Shown piece after piece: positions 54,423 to 62,975 of a stretch of DNA of 64,000 bases. Positions within the stretch are counted from its first letter, which is position 1, and every line of letters begins with the position of its first letter. Location: NCBI GenBank assembly GCA_046328035.1, contig JAXLXI010000001.1, positions 599,193 through 663,192 on the forward strand, in the 5' to 3' direction. Under the pieces are notes generated by a model. The model worked only from the letters and a program-made list of their open reading frames with translations, did no database searches and had not been told where the DNA came from. The position numbers were made by a program, and so were the translations under genes. Source of the DNA: JBGASG01 sp046328035 (lineage in GTDB: Bacteria; Cyanobacteriota; Vampirovibrionia; Obscuribacterales; Obscuribacteraceae).

Positions 54423-55742
54423 ATGGACATTGTTTCGTACCGTGGACCACATGCACCAGGCGGTGTCTCAAATGTGTTGCAAACAGTGTTCTGTGATCCC
54501 CGTTTAGAACTCAATGGCTGGTGGTTTTTCGCGAAGAACAGATTTAATCGTCTCAATCAGATTGTTGAATCATCGCCGCTGACTCTCGCAGCGTTTTCGA
54601 ATGAACTGGTGGATCATCACTACAGCTATTGCAACCAGTACTTGTGGCCGATGTTCCACGGGTTTCATGAGTTCGCGGGTTATGATGCCAAGCTCAGACT
54701 GGGTTACCGGCGTGCTAATCGATTGCTGGCTCAAACGATCACTCATTCACACTTGGGCACCGAGTTTTTCATTCATGATTATCAACTGGCGATGGTGCCT
54801 AAATTGTTGCATGCTGAAGGAATACGTGCCACGAGTTTCTTTTGGCATATCCCATGGCCCGAAGAACTACCGATCGCGTCCGTCGAACGGGCTCTGGAAA
54901 TAGCGCAGGGCATTTCGGCGGCGGCGAAGATTTGTTTTCAAACTGAAAAAGATGCCAGCAACTTTCTGGCATTTTGCCGTCAGTATTGTGAAGATTCGAG
55001 CCGGCTTGAGGAAAGAATTACAGTCGCGCCTGTGCCTATAGACCCTGAATTCTGGATGATCTTGTCTCAGGATCAAATAAAGGCACAAAAGGTATTGCAG
55101 CATCGGTCAATCGGCGAACGCGAGAAGCTGGTGCTCAGCGTCGAACGAGCTGATTACACGAAAGGTGTCCTGGAGCGGTTGCACGCAATCGAGCTGTATT
55201 TGCGCCGCAACGAACACGAGGCTGGCTCAATTCGCTTCCTGCAAATATTGCCGAGAACGCGTGAGGGCATAAATTCCTACGACCAGTACTGGCAACATTG
55301 CCGTCAAAAAGTAGAGGCCATCAATAAGACATGGGGCACTCACGACTGGCGACCGGTGGATTGGATTGAAGAATCTCTCAGCGCTCCTGAACTGGCCGTA
55401 TTGTATGCGCGCGCCGATGTGATGCTGATTACGTCAATCGCCGATGGTCTGAACCTGACTGCTAAAGAATACGTGGTGTGCCAGCAAAACGGCACCGGTG
55501 CACTGGTTCTGTCAAGAGAATGCGGCGTGGCCACAGAGTTGGGGGCAGCGGCTTTCCTGATTGACCCGCGGTCCGCGGAAGACGTTGTGCACGGTTTGAG
55601 CAATGCTCTGACAGCACCCTTCAGCGAGAGATACGCGCGCATGAGAAAAGGTCAGGAAGCGGTAGACCGAAACAGTTCTTCGTTATGGTTCGCTCGCACT
55701 GGTTCGTCAGAGATAGCCACGCCTCTGGCAAAGGTTACTTAG
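54423..55742 (+). CDS. Glycosyltransferase family 20 (trehalose-6-P or glucosylglycerol-P synthase)
   Basis: A 439-residue GT20 enzyme. GGVSN near residue 14 (phosphate-binding loop), HDYQLAMVPKLLH near 120, FFWHIPWPEELP near 140, then VERADYTKGVLERLHAIE near 240 (the RxDYxKG motif) and LITSIADGLNLTAKEYVVCQ near 340, the nucleotide-sugar site. Both OtsA (trehalose-6-P synthase) and GgpS (glucosylglycerol-P synthase) share these motifs; I cannot separate them. Either product is a compatible solute, so osmotic stress is a likely reason for expression. Start ATG with GGAG 7 nt upstream. No phosphatase partner is adjacent. The 3' end overlaps the RND gene by 8 nt, convergent. Confidence 0.88.
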   Translation: MDIVSYRGPHAPGGVSNVLQTVFCDPRLELNGWWFFAKNRFNRLNQIVESSPLTLAAFSNELVDHHYSYCNQYLWPMFHGFHEFAGYDAKLRLGYRRANRLLAQTITHSHLGTEFFIHDYQLAMVPKLLHAEGIRATSFFWHIPWPEELPIASVERALEIAQGISAAAKICFQTEKDASNFLAFCRQYCEDSSRLEERITVAPVPIDPEFWMILSQDQIKAQKVLQHRSIGEREKLVLSVERADYTKGVLERLHAIELYLRRNEHEAGSIRFLQILPRTREGINSYDQYWQHCRQKVEAINKTWGTHDWRPVDWIEESLSAPELAVLYARADVMLITSIADGLNLTAKEYVVCQQNGTGALVLSRECGVATELGAAAFLIDPRSAEDVVHGLSNALTAPFSERYARMRKGQEAVDRNSSSLWFARTGSSEIATPLAKVT

Positions 55743-58700
55743 AAACACAGTCGATATTCTCGACCGTCAGTGCTGTCGCGGGGGCTTGGTCGTCACTGAG
55801 GACTCGACGTCCAGTTCTCTCGGCTAGCTTGTACATGATCGGCAGTACAAGAAGGGTCAGGAACGTTGCTGAGACAAGCCCTCCCAGAACGACGGTTGCC
55901 ATCGGACGCTGCACTTCGGCACCGGTACCATCGGACAAAATCTTAGGCAGAAGCCCCATGGTGGCCACCAGTGCGGTCATCAGAACCGGGCGAAAGCGCA
56001 CGGTGCAAGCCTCTATAATTGCGGTTTCGAGAGACAGCGTCCGGCCGGCGCTCAACTGGCTGATATAACTAACCAGAATCACACCGTTCTGCACGGCTAC
56101 GCCGAATAAAGCAATGAAGCCGATGATGGCGGGAACTGAAATTGGCTGATGAGATAGAAAGAGAGCCACGATGCCGCCAATAATGGCAAAAGGGACATTG
56201 GCCATAACGAGAGATGCCTTCTTGAAAGAGTTGAAAGCAGCAAACAACAAGAGAAAAATCAACAGAAGCACAATCGGAACAACTATTGCCAGGCGCGCCA
56301 TGGCCCGACGTTGATTCTCGATCTGTCCTCCCCAGACAATTTTGCAGTGCGTTGGGAGATGCACCAGGCTTTCGACTTTTTGCTGGGCTTCACGCACAAA
56401 ACTGCCAAGATCGCGCCCGCGAATATTGGCCAACACCGCCGTCCGCCTTTGCCCTCCCTCGCGGTTGACCATCACCACGCCCGGTTCGATCGAAATTTTT
56501 GCCAGCATTTTCAATGGGACAGCTATCCCTGAGCGCGTTGCTACAGGCAGATTGCTAATATCTTCAAGGGAGTCTCGTTTTTCTAGCGGCAATCGAACCA
56601 GGACGCCAAATCGCTTGTTGTCCTCGAATACCTCAGTGACAACGCTGCCTGCCAATGCGGTTTTTACATAGTCCTGAACTGCTTCCACGCTCAATCCGTA
56701 GCGAGCAATCTCATCTCTATCGAGTTTAATGTCCAGCTGGGGACAGCCCATGATTCGTTCGCGTTGCAAGTCTGCCGCGCCGGGCACATCAGCTATTACC
56801 TTTCGGATATCCTCACTGACGCGGTCGATGACTTTCAAGTCGTCACCAAACACTTTCACCGCCAGATCAGCTTTTACCCCTGATACCAGATCGTCGACCA
56901 TATCTGCAATAGGCTGGGAGAAGCTGTAGGTCAATCCGGGAATGCGGTCTAGCCGCTTCGTCATGCGAGAGATAAGTTCGTCCTTGGAAGGTACTGTCCA
57001 TGCAGAACGCGGCTTAAGACCAACATAGATGTCGGCATTGTCTACTCCGTCTAGATCAGAACCCATGCCCGACCGGCCAATTCTCGACACCACGACCGAT
57101 ACCTCGGGAGACTGGCGAACGATCGTCTCCACTACACCGATTACTTTCATTGCTTCAGTATGGGAAACACTGGGAGCGAGTTTGGTGCGCAAGAGAATAG
57201 ACCCTTCATCTAGCGATGGAATGAACTCAGAACCCAGGAAAGGAACTAGCATTATTGAGCTGAAGAGTGTAAACAAAGCAATGGACACAACGAGCTTTGG
57301 ATGTTGCAGGCCCGTACGCAGCATCGGGATGTATGCTTTCTGAGGATATGAGAGTAAAGGACTTTGCTTGTCTTTCAGGCGGCCGCGTAAGCCGAAGTAG
57401 CACAAGAGTGGAATTATGGTCAAGGAGCACAGCAGCGCACCGCTGATCGCATAAATGAAAGTAAGAGCTAGTGGCTGGAACATCTTTCCTTCCACGCCCT
57501 CGAGCGTAAAGAGCGGAATATAGACCGCGATGATGATCAGAATTGCAAACACAATGGGCTTTCCCACCTCTTTTGCAGAAATCGCCACAGTTTCGAGAGT
57601 TTCTTGTGCGGTGAACGACGAATGTTCCTCGTTTTGTTTCTCCGCTAGATGGCGAAAAATGTTCTCCACCATAACCACTCCAGCGTCAACAATGACGCCG
57701 AAGTCGACGGCACCCAGTGTCATCAGATTTGAGGATAATCCGGAGAATTTCATGAGGATGAAACTGAACAGCAGTGAAAGGGGAATGATCACTGCGGCGA
57801 TCAAGGCGGCGCGGACATTGAGCAAAACCGCTGCCAGAATGACGATTACCAGCGCACCACTAAATAAGAGTATCTCTTTGACAGTGTCTGTCGTCTTGTC
57901 AACCAGTTCCATCTGGTTGTAGTAAGTCACAATTCGCACGCCGGGAGGCAACTGTGCCTGCAGTTCATCCAGGCATTTCTCTACATTTTGTACCACCTCT
58001 TTCGTATTCACGCCTTTGCGCGTCAGCACAATTCCGGTTACCACCTCGCCGTGTCCATTCATTGATGCAGAACCCCGACGGAATGCGCCGCCGATGGACA
58101 CCGAAGCCACCTCGCCCAGCGTCACTGGGGTTCCCTGGTATTCGCGCAGGGCGATACTTTCGATATCTCTCACGGAAGTGATTCTTCCAAGCCCGCGAAT
58201 GATAATTTCTTCCCCACCTTGCTCGACAAAGTTGCCGCCAGCATTTCTATTGTTAGCGCGGACCGCATCGATTACTTCTTTCAAGGTAATGTCGAATGCT
58301 TTCAAGCGATCCGGGTTGAGCAGTATCTGGTATTGCTTGACGAAGCCGCCGTAGCTCACCACATTGCCGACTCCCGGCACGCTACGCAGCTTGCGAGCGA
58401 TCGACCAGTCCTGCAGCGTACGCAACGAAGTGGTGTCTGACGAGCCCGCCAAATAGTACATGAAGACGGTGCTGAAGCTGGATACCACCGGACCGAGCTG
58501 TGGCCTTGGAACATCGTCCGGAAATTGCAAGGTGGTCAGACGCTGCTGAACGATCTGGCGGGCGAAATATACGTCGACATTGTCGTCGAAGATCACAGTC
58601 ACCACCGAGAGCCCGAAGCTAGAGTTGCTTCTGATGGTCTGCCGTCCTGGCAGTCCAGCCATGGCATTTTCGATGGGAATGGTCACCAGTGACTCTACTT

Positions 58701-58878
58701 CTTCGGTAGCCATGCTCTCCGGCTCGGTAATGATTTGTACCTGAACATTACTAACATCCGGGAAGGAATCCATCGGAAGTGAAGCGAAGCAGAACAAACC
58801 TGCCGTAATCAAGATCAGGGCAAAGACGATGGTGGCCAGGCGCTGCTTGAGCGCAAGCGCGATCAATCTGTCAGTCAC
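55735..58878 (-). CDS. CusA/CzcA-type RND heavy-metal efflux pump
   Basis: A 1,047-residue RND permease with the standard layout: helix 1 (residues 14-31), large periplasmic loop to about 335, helices 2-6, second loop, and helices 7-12. Typical motifs are LPMDSFPDVSNVQVQIITEP near the start, LGAVDFGVIVDAGVVMVENI near 400, and GFIALFGVAVQNGVILVSYI near 935. The acidic Asp residues in VDFGVIVDAG point to the proton relay of the HAE1/HME group; the CusA-like family exports copper/silver, cobalt or zinc. It follows the adaptor by 2 nt. No TolC-like outer membrane gene is present here. Confidence 0.92.
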   Translation of the reverse strand: MTDRLIALALKQRLATIVFALILITAGLFCFASLPMDSFPDVSNVQVQIITEPESMATEEVESLVTIPIENAMAGLPGRQTIRSNSSFGLSVVTVIFDDNVDVYFARQIVQQRLTTLQFPDDVPRPQLGPVVSSFSTVFMYYLAGSSDTTSLRTLQDWSIARKLRSVPGVGNVVSYGGFVKQYQILLNPDRLKAFDITLKEVIDAVRANNRNAGGNFVEQGGEEIIIRGLGRITSVRDIESIALREYQGTPVTLGEVASVSIGGAFRRGSASMNGHGEVVTGIVLTRKGVNTKEVVQNVEKCLDELQAQLPPGVRIVTYYNQMELVDKTTDTVKEILLFSGALVIVILAAVLLNVRAALIAAVIIPLSLLFSFILMKFSGLSSNLMTLGAVDFGVIVDAGVVMVENIFRHLAEKQNEEHSSFTAQETLETVAISAKEVGKPIVFAILIIIAVYIPLFTLEGVEGKMFQPLALTFIYAISGALLCSLTIIPLLCYFGLRGRLKDKQSPLLSYPQKAYIPMLRTGLQHPKLVVSIALFTLFSSIMLVPFLGSEFIPSLDEGSILLRTKLAPSVSHTEAMKVIGVVETIVRQSPEVSVVVSRIGRSGMGSDLDGVDNADIYVGLKPRSAWTVPSKDELISRMTKRLDRIPGLTYSFSQPIADMVDDLVSGVKADLAVKVFGDDLKVIDRVSEDIRKVIADVPGAADLQRERIMGCPQLDIKLDRDEIARYGLSVEAVQDYVKTALAGSVVTEVFEDNKRFGVLVRLPLEKRDSLEDISNLPVATRSGIAVPLKMLAKISIEPGVVMVNREGGQRRTAVLANIRGRDLGSFVREAQQKVESLVHLPTHCKIVWGGQIENQRRAMARLAIVVPIVLLLIFLLLFAAFNSFKKASLVMANVPFAIIGGIVALFLSHQPISVPAIIGFIALFGVAVQNGVILVSYISQLSAGRTLSLETAIIEACTVRFRPVLMTALVATMGLLPKILSDGTGAEVQRPMATVVLGGLVSATFLTLLVLPIMYKLAERTGRRVLSDDQAPATALTVENIDCVSK

Positions 58879-58880
58879 GG

Positions 58881-60236
58881 CTATCGAGTTCCGATCAGAA
58901 GTTCGGTTTTCACAAGCACACCTCCATCTGTCACAACCTCATCACCGGACTGCAGTCCGCTGATGACCTCAATCCAGTCACCGCTAGTGATACCGGTCTT
59001 TACGACTCGCTCGCTGAATTTGCCTCTGGGAGAGCGAACGTAGACAACCATCTTGCCGGCGCTTTCGTGTAGCGCCTCTTTCGGGCAGACCGTCACCTTG
59101 CGAGGCTGTCCCTGAATGTCGACGGACGCGAACATATTTAACTTGAGTCGTCCTTCGTCGTTGGCTAGCAGCGCCCGGACCGAAGTTGTGCGTGTCTTGG
59201 GGTCGACCTTGCTGCCTACATAGACTATGTTTCCCGAGAAGGTATGCCCACCGTAGGCTTTAACTCGAGCAGTCACCGCCAATCCGGTTTTGATCTGGTC
59301 TAGATCTGCTTCGGGTAATTCACAGGAGATGGCGACGTTTTTCATATCGCAAAGCGAAAAAATCGGCTCATCCGCTTGAATGATCTCACCGGGAGCGACG
59401 AACTGCTGGACAATCGTGCCTGCCGATGGAGCCACGATAGGAATCAAGGGCTGCAGTTCTCGCTTAGCGATGGCTTCGTCGACAACGCCGGTATCCACGC
59501 CTAAGAATTTCAGTCGCGCCGTCAGCACGCTTAATTCGTTACGGCATCTCTCTGTCTCTGCGTGAGCAATCTGCCAGTCCTTCTTTATGAGTCCATCATT
59601 TGCGAACAGCTCCTGTTCTCTCTTTTCCTCAACTTCCGCTTGTTGCAGATCCAAACTTGCCTTTTCTTTTGCTGTTTGTGCGGTTAGATAATCTTTTTGT
59701 GCCACTATGCGTTCTTTGTAAAGTTGCGTCAGGCGGTCGAGATCGCGGTTGGCAGCTTGAAGAGCCAATTTCGCCCTGTCGGCAACGGCTTTGGCCCGAA
59801 TAAGCGATTTCGGTCGGAGACGTTCCTCCTGATAGACCTCTCTTTCTCTCTCTTCATGAGCTTGCGCAATGTTCAATCGAGCTGCGGTCTCGATTGCCTG
59901 TGCCTCTATCTCGCTAATTTGCTGGCTGTCCAAATATCCGAGGATCTGTCCACGCGATACCTTGTCGCCCGGTTTTGTCAGTACTTTCAAAACTCTTGCG
60001 TTCAGCCTGATGCTGATCACGCATTCCTTGCCGAAGTCGGGCTTAATCTGCCCTGTGCAATGAATTACCGGGGCAATCTCTCTACTTTCTGTTCGTGCTA
60101 CGACAATCTTCACTTCCGAATCAGAGTCAGTTGCCTGTTGACCTGGCTGTGTTTCTACTCGTTGTGGAGAAGGCGTACAGGCGCTCAGGCACAGGCAAAA
60201 TGATGCGGCCAAGACTGTCAGTCGATGCTGGGACAT
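58881..60236 (-). CDS. RND efflux periplasmic adaptor lipoprotein
   Basis: A 451-residue membrane-fusion protein. Start ATG 60236 gives a lipoprotein signal MSQHRLTVLAASFCLCLSAC with lipobox LSAC (Cys20); an upstream frame to 60338 is unlikely because the promoter lies inside it. Hairpin helices (about 115-270, rich in heptads such as AEVEEKREQELFANDG) are flanked by lipoyl half-domains (GQILGYLDSQQ; PSAGTIVQQFV) and beta-barrel domains (TGLAVTARVKAY). It links the pump to an outer-membrane channel. Its promoter predicts transcription starting about one base before the ATG, i.e. leaderless, and indeed no ribosome site is seen. Confidence 0.9.
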   Translation of the reverse strand: MSQHRLTVLAASFCLCLSACTPSPQRVETQPGQQATDSDSEVKIVVARTESREIAPVIHCTGQIKPDFGKECVISIRLNARVLKVLTKPGDKVSRGQILGYLDSQQISEIEAQAIETAARLNIAQAHEEREREVYQEERLRPKSLIRAKAVADRAKLALQAANRDLDRLTQLYKERIVAQKDYLTAQTAKEKASLDLQQAEVEEKREQELFANDGLIKKDWQIAHAETERCRNELSVLTARLKFLGVDTGVVDEAIAKRELQPLIPIVAPSAGTIVQQFVAPGEIIQADEPIFSLCDMKNVAISCELPEADLDQIKTGLAVTARVKAYGGHTFSGNIVYVGSKVDPKTRTTSVRALLANDEGRLKLNMFASVDIQGQPRKVTVCPKEALHESAGKMVVYVRSPRGKFSERVVKTGITSGDWIEVISGLQSGDEVVTDGGVLVKTELLIGTR

Positions 60237-60243
60237 GCTTTCT

Positions 60244-60275
60244 AGTGTAGAAACACTTTCTTTCCTGTTTCTTTC
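60244..60275 (-). promoter_or_regulatory. Direct-repeat promoter 7 (leaderless)
   Basis: Minus strand: GAAAGAA (from 60275) and GAAAGAA (from 60264), 11 bp apart, then 8 bp, then TACACT (60249-60244). The start would be near 60237, next to the ATG at 60236. Confidence 0.75.
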
Positions 60276-60351
60276 GCCATAACCGAGACGTTGTGGGCGC
60301 GGCAGCCCATGTTCGACTTCGAGATCACGGAATTTCATCAGCCGCCAACAC

Positions 60352-60383
60352 GAAAGAGTCCGGAAAGACAGATTCTCTATATT
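60352..60383 (+). promoter_or_regulatory. Direct-repeat promoter 8
   Basis: GAAAGAG (60352) and GAAAGAC (60363), 11 bp apart, then 8 bp, then TATATT (60378-60383). Drives the beta-solenoid gene and the TFIIB-type zinc-finger gene behind it. Confidence 0.75.
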
Positions 60384-60418
60384 TTGATTACGTATGTCCC
60401 ATCAGCAATCATCGATCA

Positions 60419-61171
60419 ATGTGCAATCGGTTTGCAGCGATGAATTCCATCGCGTTAGTAGTTACTACCGTTCTGATACTCTTCTGCTGCTGGCACTCGA
60501 TGGCGGCCGGCGCCAACGGTGCTGATTCGATTTCTAGTCCGATAGTTATCTCGCCCGCCCACCAAAATTCGCCTCCCGCATTGTATAGATCTGGAGTTCA
60601 CATGGTTAACGAAGGTATGTCGATTGCCGCTGGTACAGCCATTGTGCAGGCGCATAACAATGCCCGCGTTTTCGCCTTCGATCAGGCGACCGTGCATGCT
60701 TACGATCATGCGGTTGTGACCGCACACGGTCGATGTACCGTGTTTGCCTATGACAATAGCTGGGTCGAGGCAGCGGATGCCGTTAAGCTATTCGCTCACG
60801 ACACAAGTTGCATAGAAGCATGTGGTAGAGTCGACGTGATCGCAAGCGGGAGATCACGCATCATAGCCGGTGACCATGCAACTGTAACTGCCGCTGGAAA
60901 TTGTCTGGTCAAGGCAGGGGATCACACAACGATCATCGCCAGTGGCTATGCGAAGGTCGAGGCGGCCGGAAATGCTAAAGTCGTTGCGAACGACCGAGTG
61001 ACAGTGGTAGCCCGGGAGACGTCCGCCGTGAACGGCTACGGTGACGCATACATTGACGCGGATGTTAGCGCGTCTACGCTTGGATTTCAGAATGCCACGA
61101 TATACGGTGCGGAACGCACTCGATTGGAAAATAAAGATCGCAGCGGCTACAAATGTCGCAGCGGCTACTAG
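60419..61171 (+). CDS. Exported beta-solenoid protein with eight-residue repeats
   Basis: A 250-residue protein. The ATG at 60419 puts an Arg in front of a signal peptide (IALVVTTVLILFCCWHSM, cleaved near MAAGA); an ATG at 60440 is an alternative. After a short linker, about residues 95-230 are 17 consecutive octads of the form A-x-V-x-A-x-D/G-x (ARVFAFDQ, ATVHAYDH, AVVTAHGR, CTVFAYDN and so on). Period eight with small residues at fixed positions predicts a narrow right-handed beta-solenoid, with the Asp/Gly/Asn at turns. Similar A-V-A octads occur in some actinobacterial and phage proteins. Exported under promoter 8. Function unknown. Confidence 0.75.
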   Translation: MCNRFAAMNSIALVVTTVLILFCCWHSMAAGANGADSISSPIVISPAHQNSPPALYRSGVHMVNEGMSIAAGTAIVQAHNNARVFAFDQATVHAYDHAVVTAHGRCTVFAYDNSWVEAADAVKLFAHDTSCIEACGRVDVIASGRSRIIAGDHATVTAAGNCLVKAGDHTTIIASGYAKVEAAGNAKVVANDRVTVVARETSAVNGYGDAYIDADVSASTLGFQNATIYGAERTRLENKDRSGYKCRSGY

Positions 61172-61173
61172 TG

Positions 61174-61386
61174 ATGAACTGTCCTCGTTGTTCGATAGAG
61201 CTAAATCAGTTAGAGCGTGAGAATGTGCCTATAGATCAATGTCCCGCCTGCAAGGGATTGTGGTTGGATGCGGGCGAGCTGGAACTGATTTCTCGCAGGC
61301 AATGTTTTCCCATGCGTGAGACGCGTCTTGATGCCTGCTGGAAATCAATCATAGACATGTTCCTGAAATATTTTCTGCGGCCGTAG
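61174..61386 (+). CDS. Small zinc-finger protein (zf-TFIIB type)
   Basis: A 70-residue protein: MNCPRC, then DQCPACKGLWLDAGEL, the 'C-P-x-C ... C-P-x-C-x-G-x-W-x-D-x-G-E-L' signature of zf-TFIIB domains. The ATG at 61174 lies 2 nt after the stop of the solenoid gene, so translation is probably coupled. Function unknown. Confidence 0.8.
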   Translation: MNCPRCSIELNQLERENVPIDQCPACKGLWLDAGELELISRRQCFPMRETRLDACWKSIIDMFLKYFLRP

Positions 61387-61398
61387 AACTGGCTTGGT

Positions 61399-61430
61399 GA
61401 AAGACTGTCGAAAGACAGTTGGCATAGGAT
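61399..61430 (+). promoter_or_regulatory. Direct-repeat promoter 9
   Basis: GAAAGAC (61399) and GAAAGAC (61410), identical half-sites 11 bp apart, then 8 bp, then TAGGAT (61425-61430). Predicted start 61437. Confidence 0.75.
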
Positions 61431-61436
61431 AGTCGT

Positions 61437-61498
61437 TGACGGTCCGGGATCTATTTCTAACTCGTTTACCCCGAAAGTCCGCTACATTCGGACCGTCA
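61437..61498 (+). ncRNA. Candidate small RNA or leader, closed by a 10-bp stem
   Basis: TGACGGTCCG (61437-61446) pairs perfectly with CGGACCGTCA (61489-61498), and its first base is the predicted start of transcription from promoter 9. CACACTTTCTTCTCC follows, weakly terminator-like. It precedes the orphan kinase by about 95 nt and may be its leader. Confidence 0.4.
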
Positions 61499-61592
61499 CA
61501 CTTTCTTCTCCGACTGAGCAGAGTCCTCGAGGGAGCAGATCAGGCGGCAGACGCTTCAATTTTGGGATACTCCGCAGTGGTCGGCACTGAGA

Positions 61593-62969
61593 ATGGCTGA
61601 GTCATCAATCCGCAAGCAACTACTCACATACCTGCTGATTCCATTATGCAGTCTTGTGGTGTTGGGAACTCTTGTTGCTTACGGCATCGCCTATACGGTA
61701 GCAAACTATACTTATGATCGAGCCTTGCTCAATTCGGCTGATGCGTTAGCGGGTAGGCTGCGATGGAAGAGCCGTGGGGTTGTGGTTGATATGCCACCGG
61801 CGGCACAAGCAATCTTAAGATACAGTGGTGAGGATAAGGTTTACTACCAGGTCTTAAACCAAGATCAAGGCAGAATCTCCGGCGATGCGGTAATACCGGG
61901 ACCGGTGCGTGATCCATTATCGAACGAACCCGGGTTTAGGGATGCTAGCTTGAATGGTGTCAAAATTCGCGTTGCCAGGCTGCGGTGCCTCAATCCTAAT
62001 CAGCCTGAGGATGCGGTTCTTGTGCAAGTCGCAGAAACTTTGGAAGGTCGCAATAATCTTACTCGCATGCTGACGTTTAGCATTGTCGCACCACAGATCA
62101 GTTTGATAGTTTTGGGCTCATTGGCCGTATGGTTAGGAATTGGGCGCGGTCTTCGACCGTTGAGCAACATTCAGCAAGCGGTGACCGAACGAAATCCTCA
62201 AGATCTGTCACCACTGGTCTTTGATGCCGTACCGACCGAAGTAAAACCTCTGGTTCAATCCATAAATGATTTGTTGGAGCAGCTCCGCAGCGACCTTGAG
62301 ACACAGCGCAGATTCGTCGCCAATGCAGCGCATCAATTGCGCACTCCTCTGGCTGGACTCAGAACTTACACGGGCTTAGCTCAGCGCTTATCAAAGGATG
62401 AAAAAACCAACACATTGATTGAGCATATCGACCAGGGAATCGATCGGATGGTTCGTCTGGTGGACAGATTGCTGTGCCTGGCGAGGGTGGAGCCTTCTTC
62501 GGAGACTCTACATTCTCTGGTCGACTTGAATTTCATCGCATCAGACAGCGCTGCGGAGCTGATCGAAACTGCGGTGGCTAAAGACATCGATCTCACATTT
62601 CAGGCCGCGAGCAAGCCGGCTCTCGTTCTGGGGGACAAGGAGGCGCTGCGGTACCTGGCAAGTAATTTGATCGAAAATGCGGTACTTTACACACAGAAAG
62701 GTGGAACTGTTTCTGTTTCTGTCTCGAACGGAAACGGCATTCGCTTATCGGTAGAGGATGACGGACCTGGAATCTCGCACGAAGAAAGAAAGCGCGTGTT
62801 TGAACGATTTTACAGAGTCCTGGGTACTGATGTTGGTGGTAGTGGTCTTGGTTTAGCTATTGTGCGAGAGATAGCTTTGACTCACAAGGCAAAGGTCTCT
62901 CTGACGGATGGTTCGAACGGTCAAGGAACGCTCGTCTCAGTTTCATTCGAATCTCAACCGAAATTGTAA
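61593..62969 (+). CDS. Orphan sensor histidine kinase, paralogue of the one at 51115
   Basis: A 458-residue kinase with the same layout: membrane segment 1 (9-30), a 2CSK_N-type sensor with YDRALLNSADALAGRL and VVVDMPPAAQAILRYS, membrane segment 2 (about 155-175), phospho-acceptor His in NAAHQLRTPL (near 237), N-box NLIENAVLY, G1 DDGPGIS and G2 GSGLGLAIV. No response regulator is next to it. Its promoter carries the same GAAAGA boxes as the regulator operon, so it may feed the regulator at 52601. The signal sensed is unknown. Confidence 0.92.
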   Translation: MAESSIRKQLLTYLLIPLCSLVVLGTLVAYGIAYTVANYTYDRALLNSADALAGRLRWKSRGVVVDMPPAAQAILRYSGEDKVYYQVLNQDQGRISGDAVIPGPVRDPLSNEPGFRDASLNGVKIRVARLRCLNPNQPEDAVLVQVAETLEGRNNLTRMLTFSIVAPQISLIVLGSLAVWLGIGRGLRPLSNIQQAVTERNPQDLSPLVFDAVPTEVKPLVQSINDLLEQLRSDLETQRRFVANAAHQLRTPLAGLRTYTGLAQRLSKDEKTNTLIEHIDQGIDRMVRLVDRLLCLARVEPSSETLHSLVDLNFIASDSAAELIETAVAKDIDLTFQAASKPALVLGDKEALRYLASNLIENAVLYTQKGGTVSVSVSNGNGIRLSVEDDGPGISHEERKRVFERFYRVLGTDVGGSGLGLAIVREIALTHKAKVSLTDGSNGQGTLVSVSFESQPKL

Positions 62970-62975
62970 GACGGG

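Noticed and set aside
60640..61110. Apparent tandem DNA repeats, CRISPR-like at first sight
   Set aside because: They are codon-level echoes of the eight-residue protein repeat in the solenoid gene, without fixed spacers.
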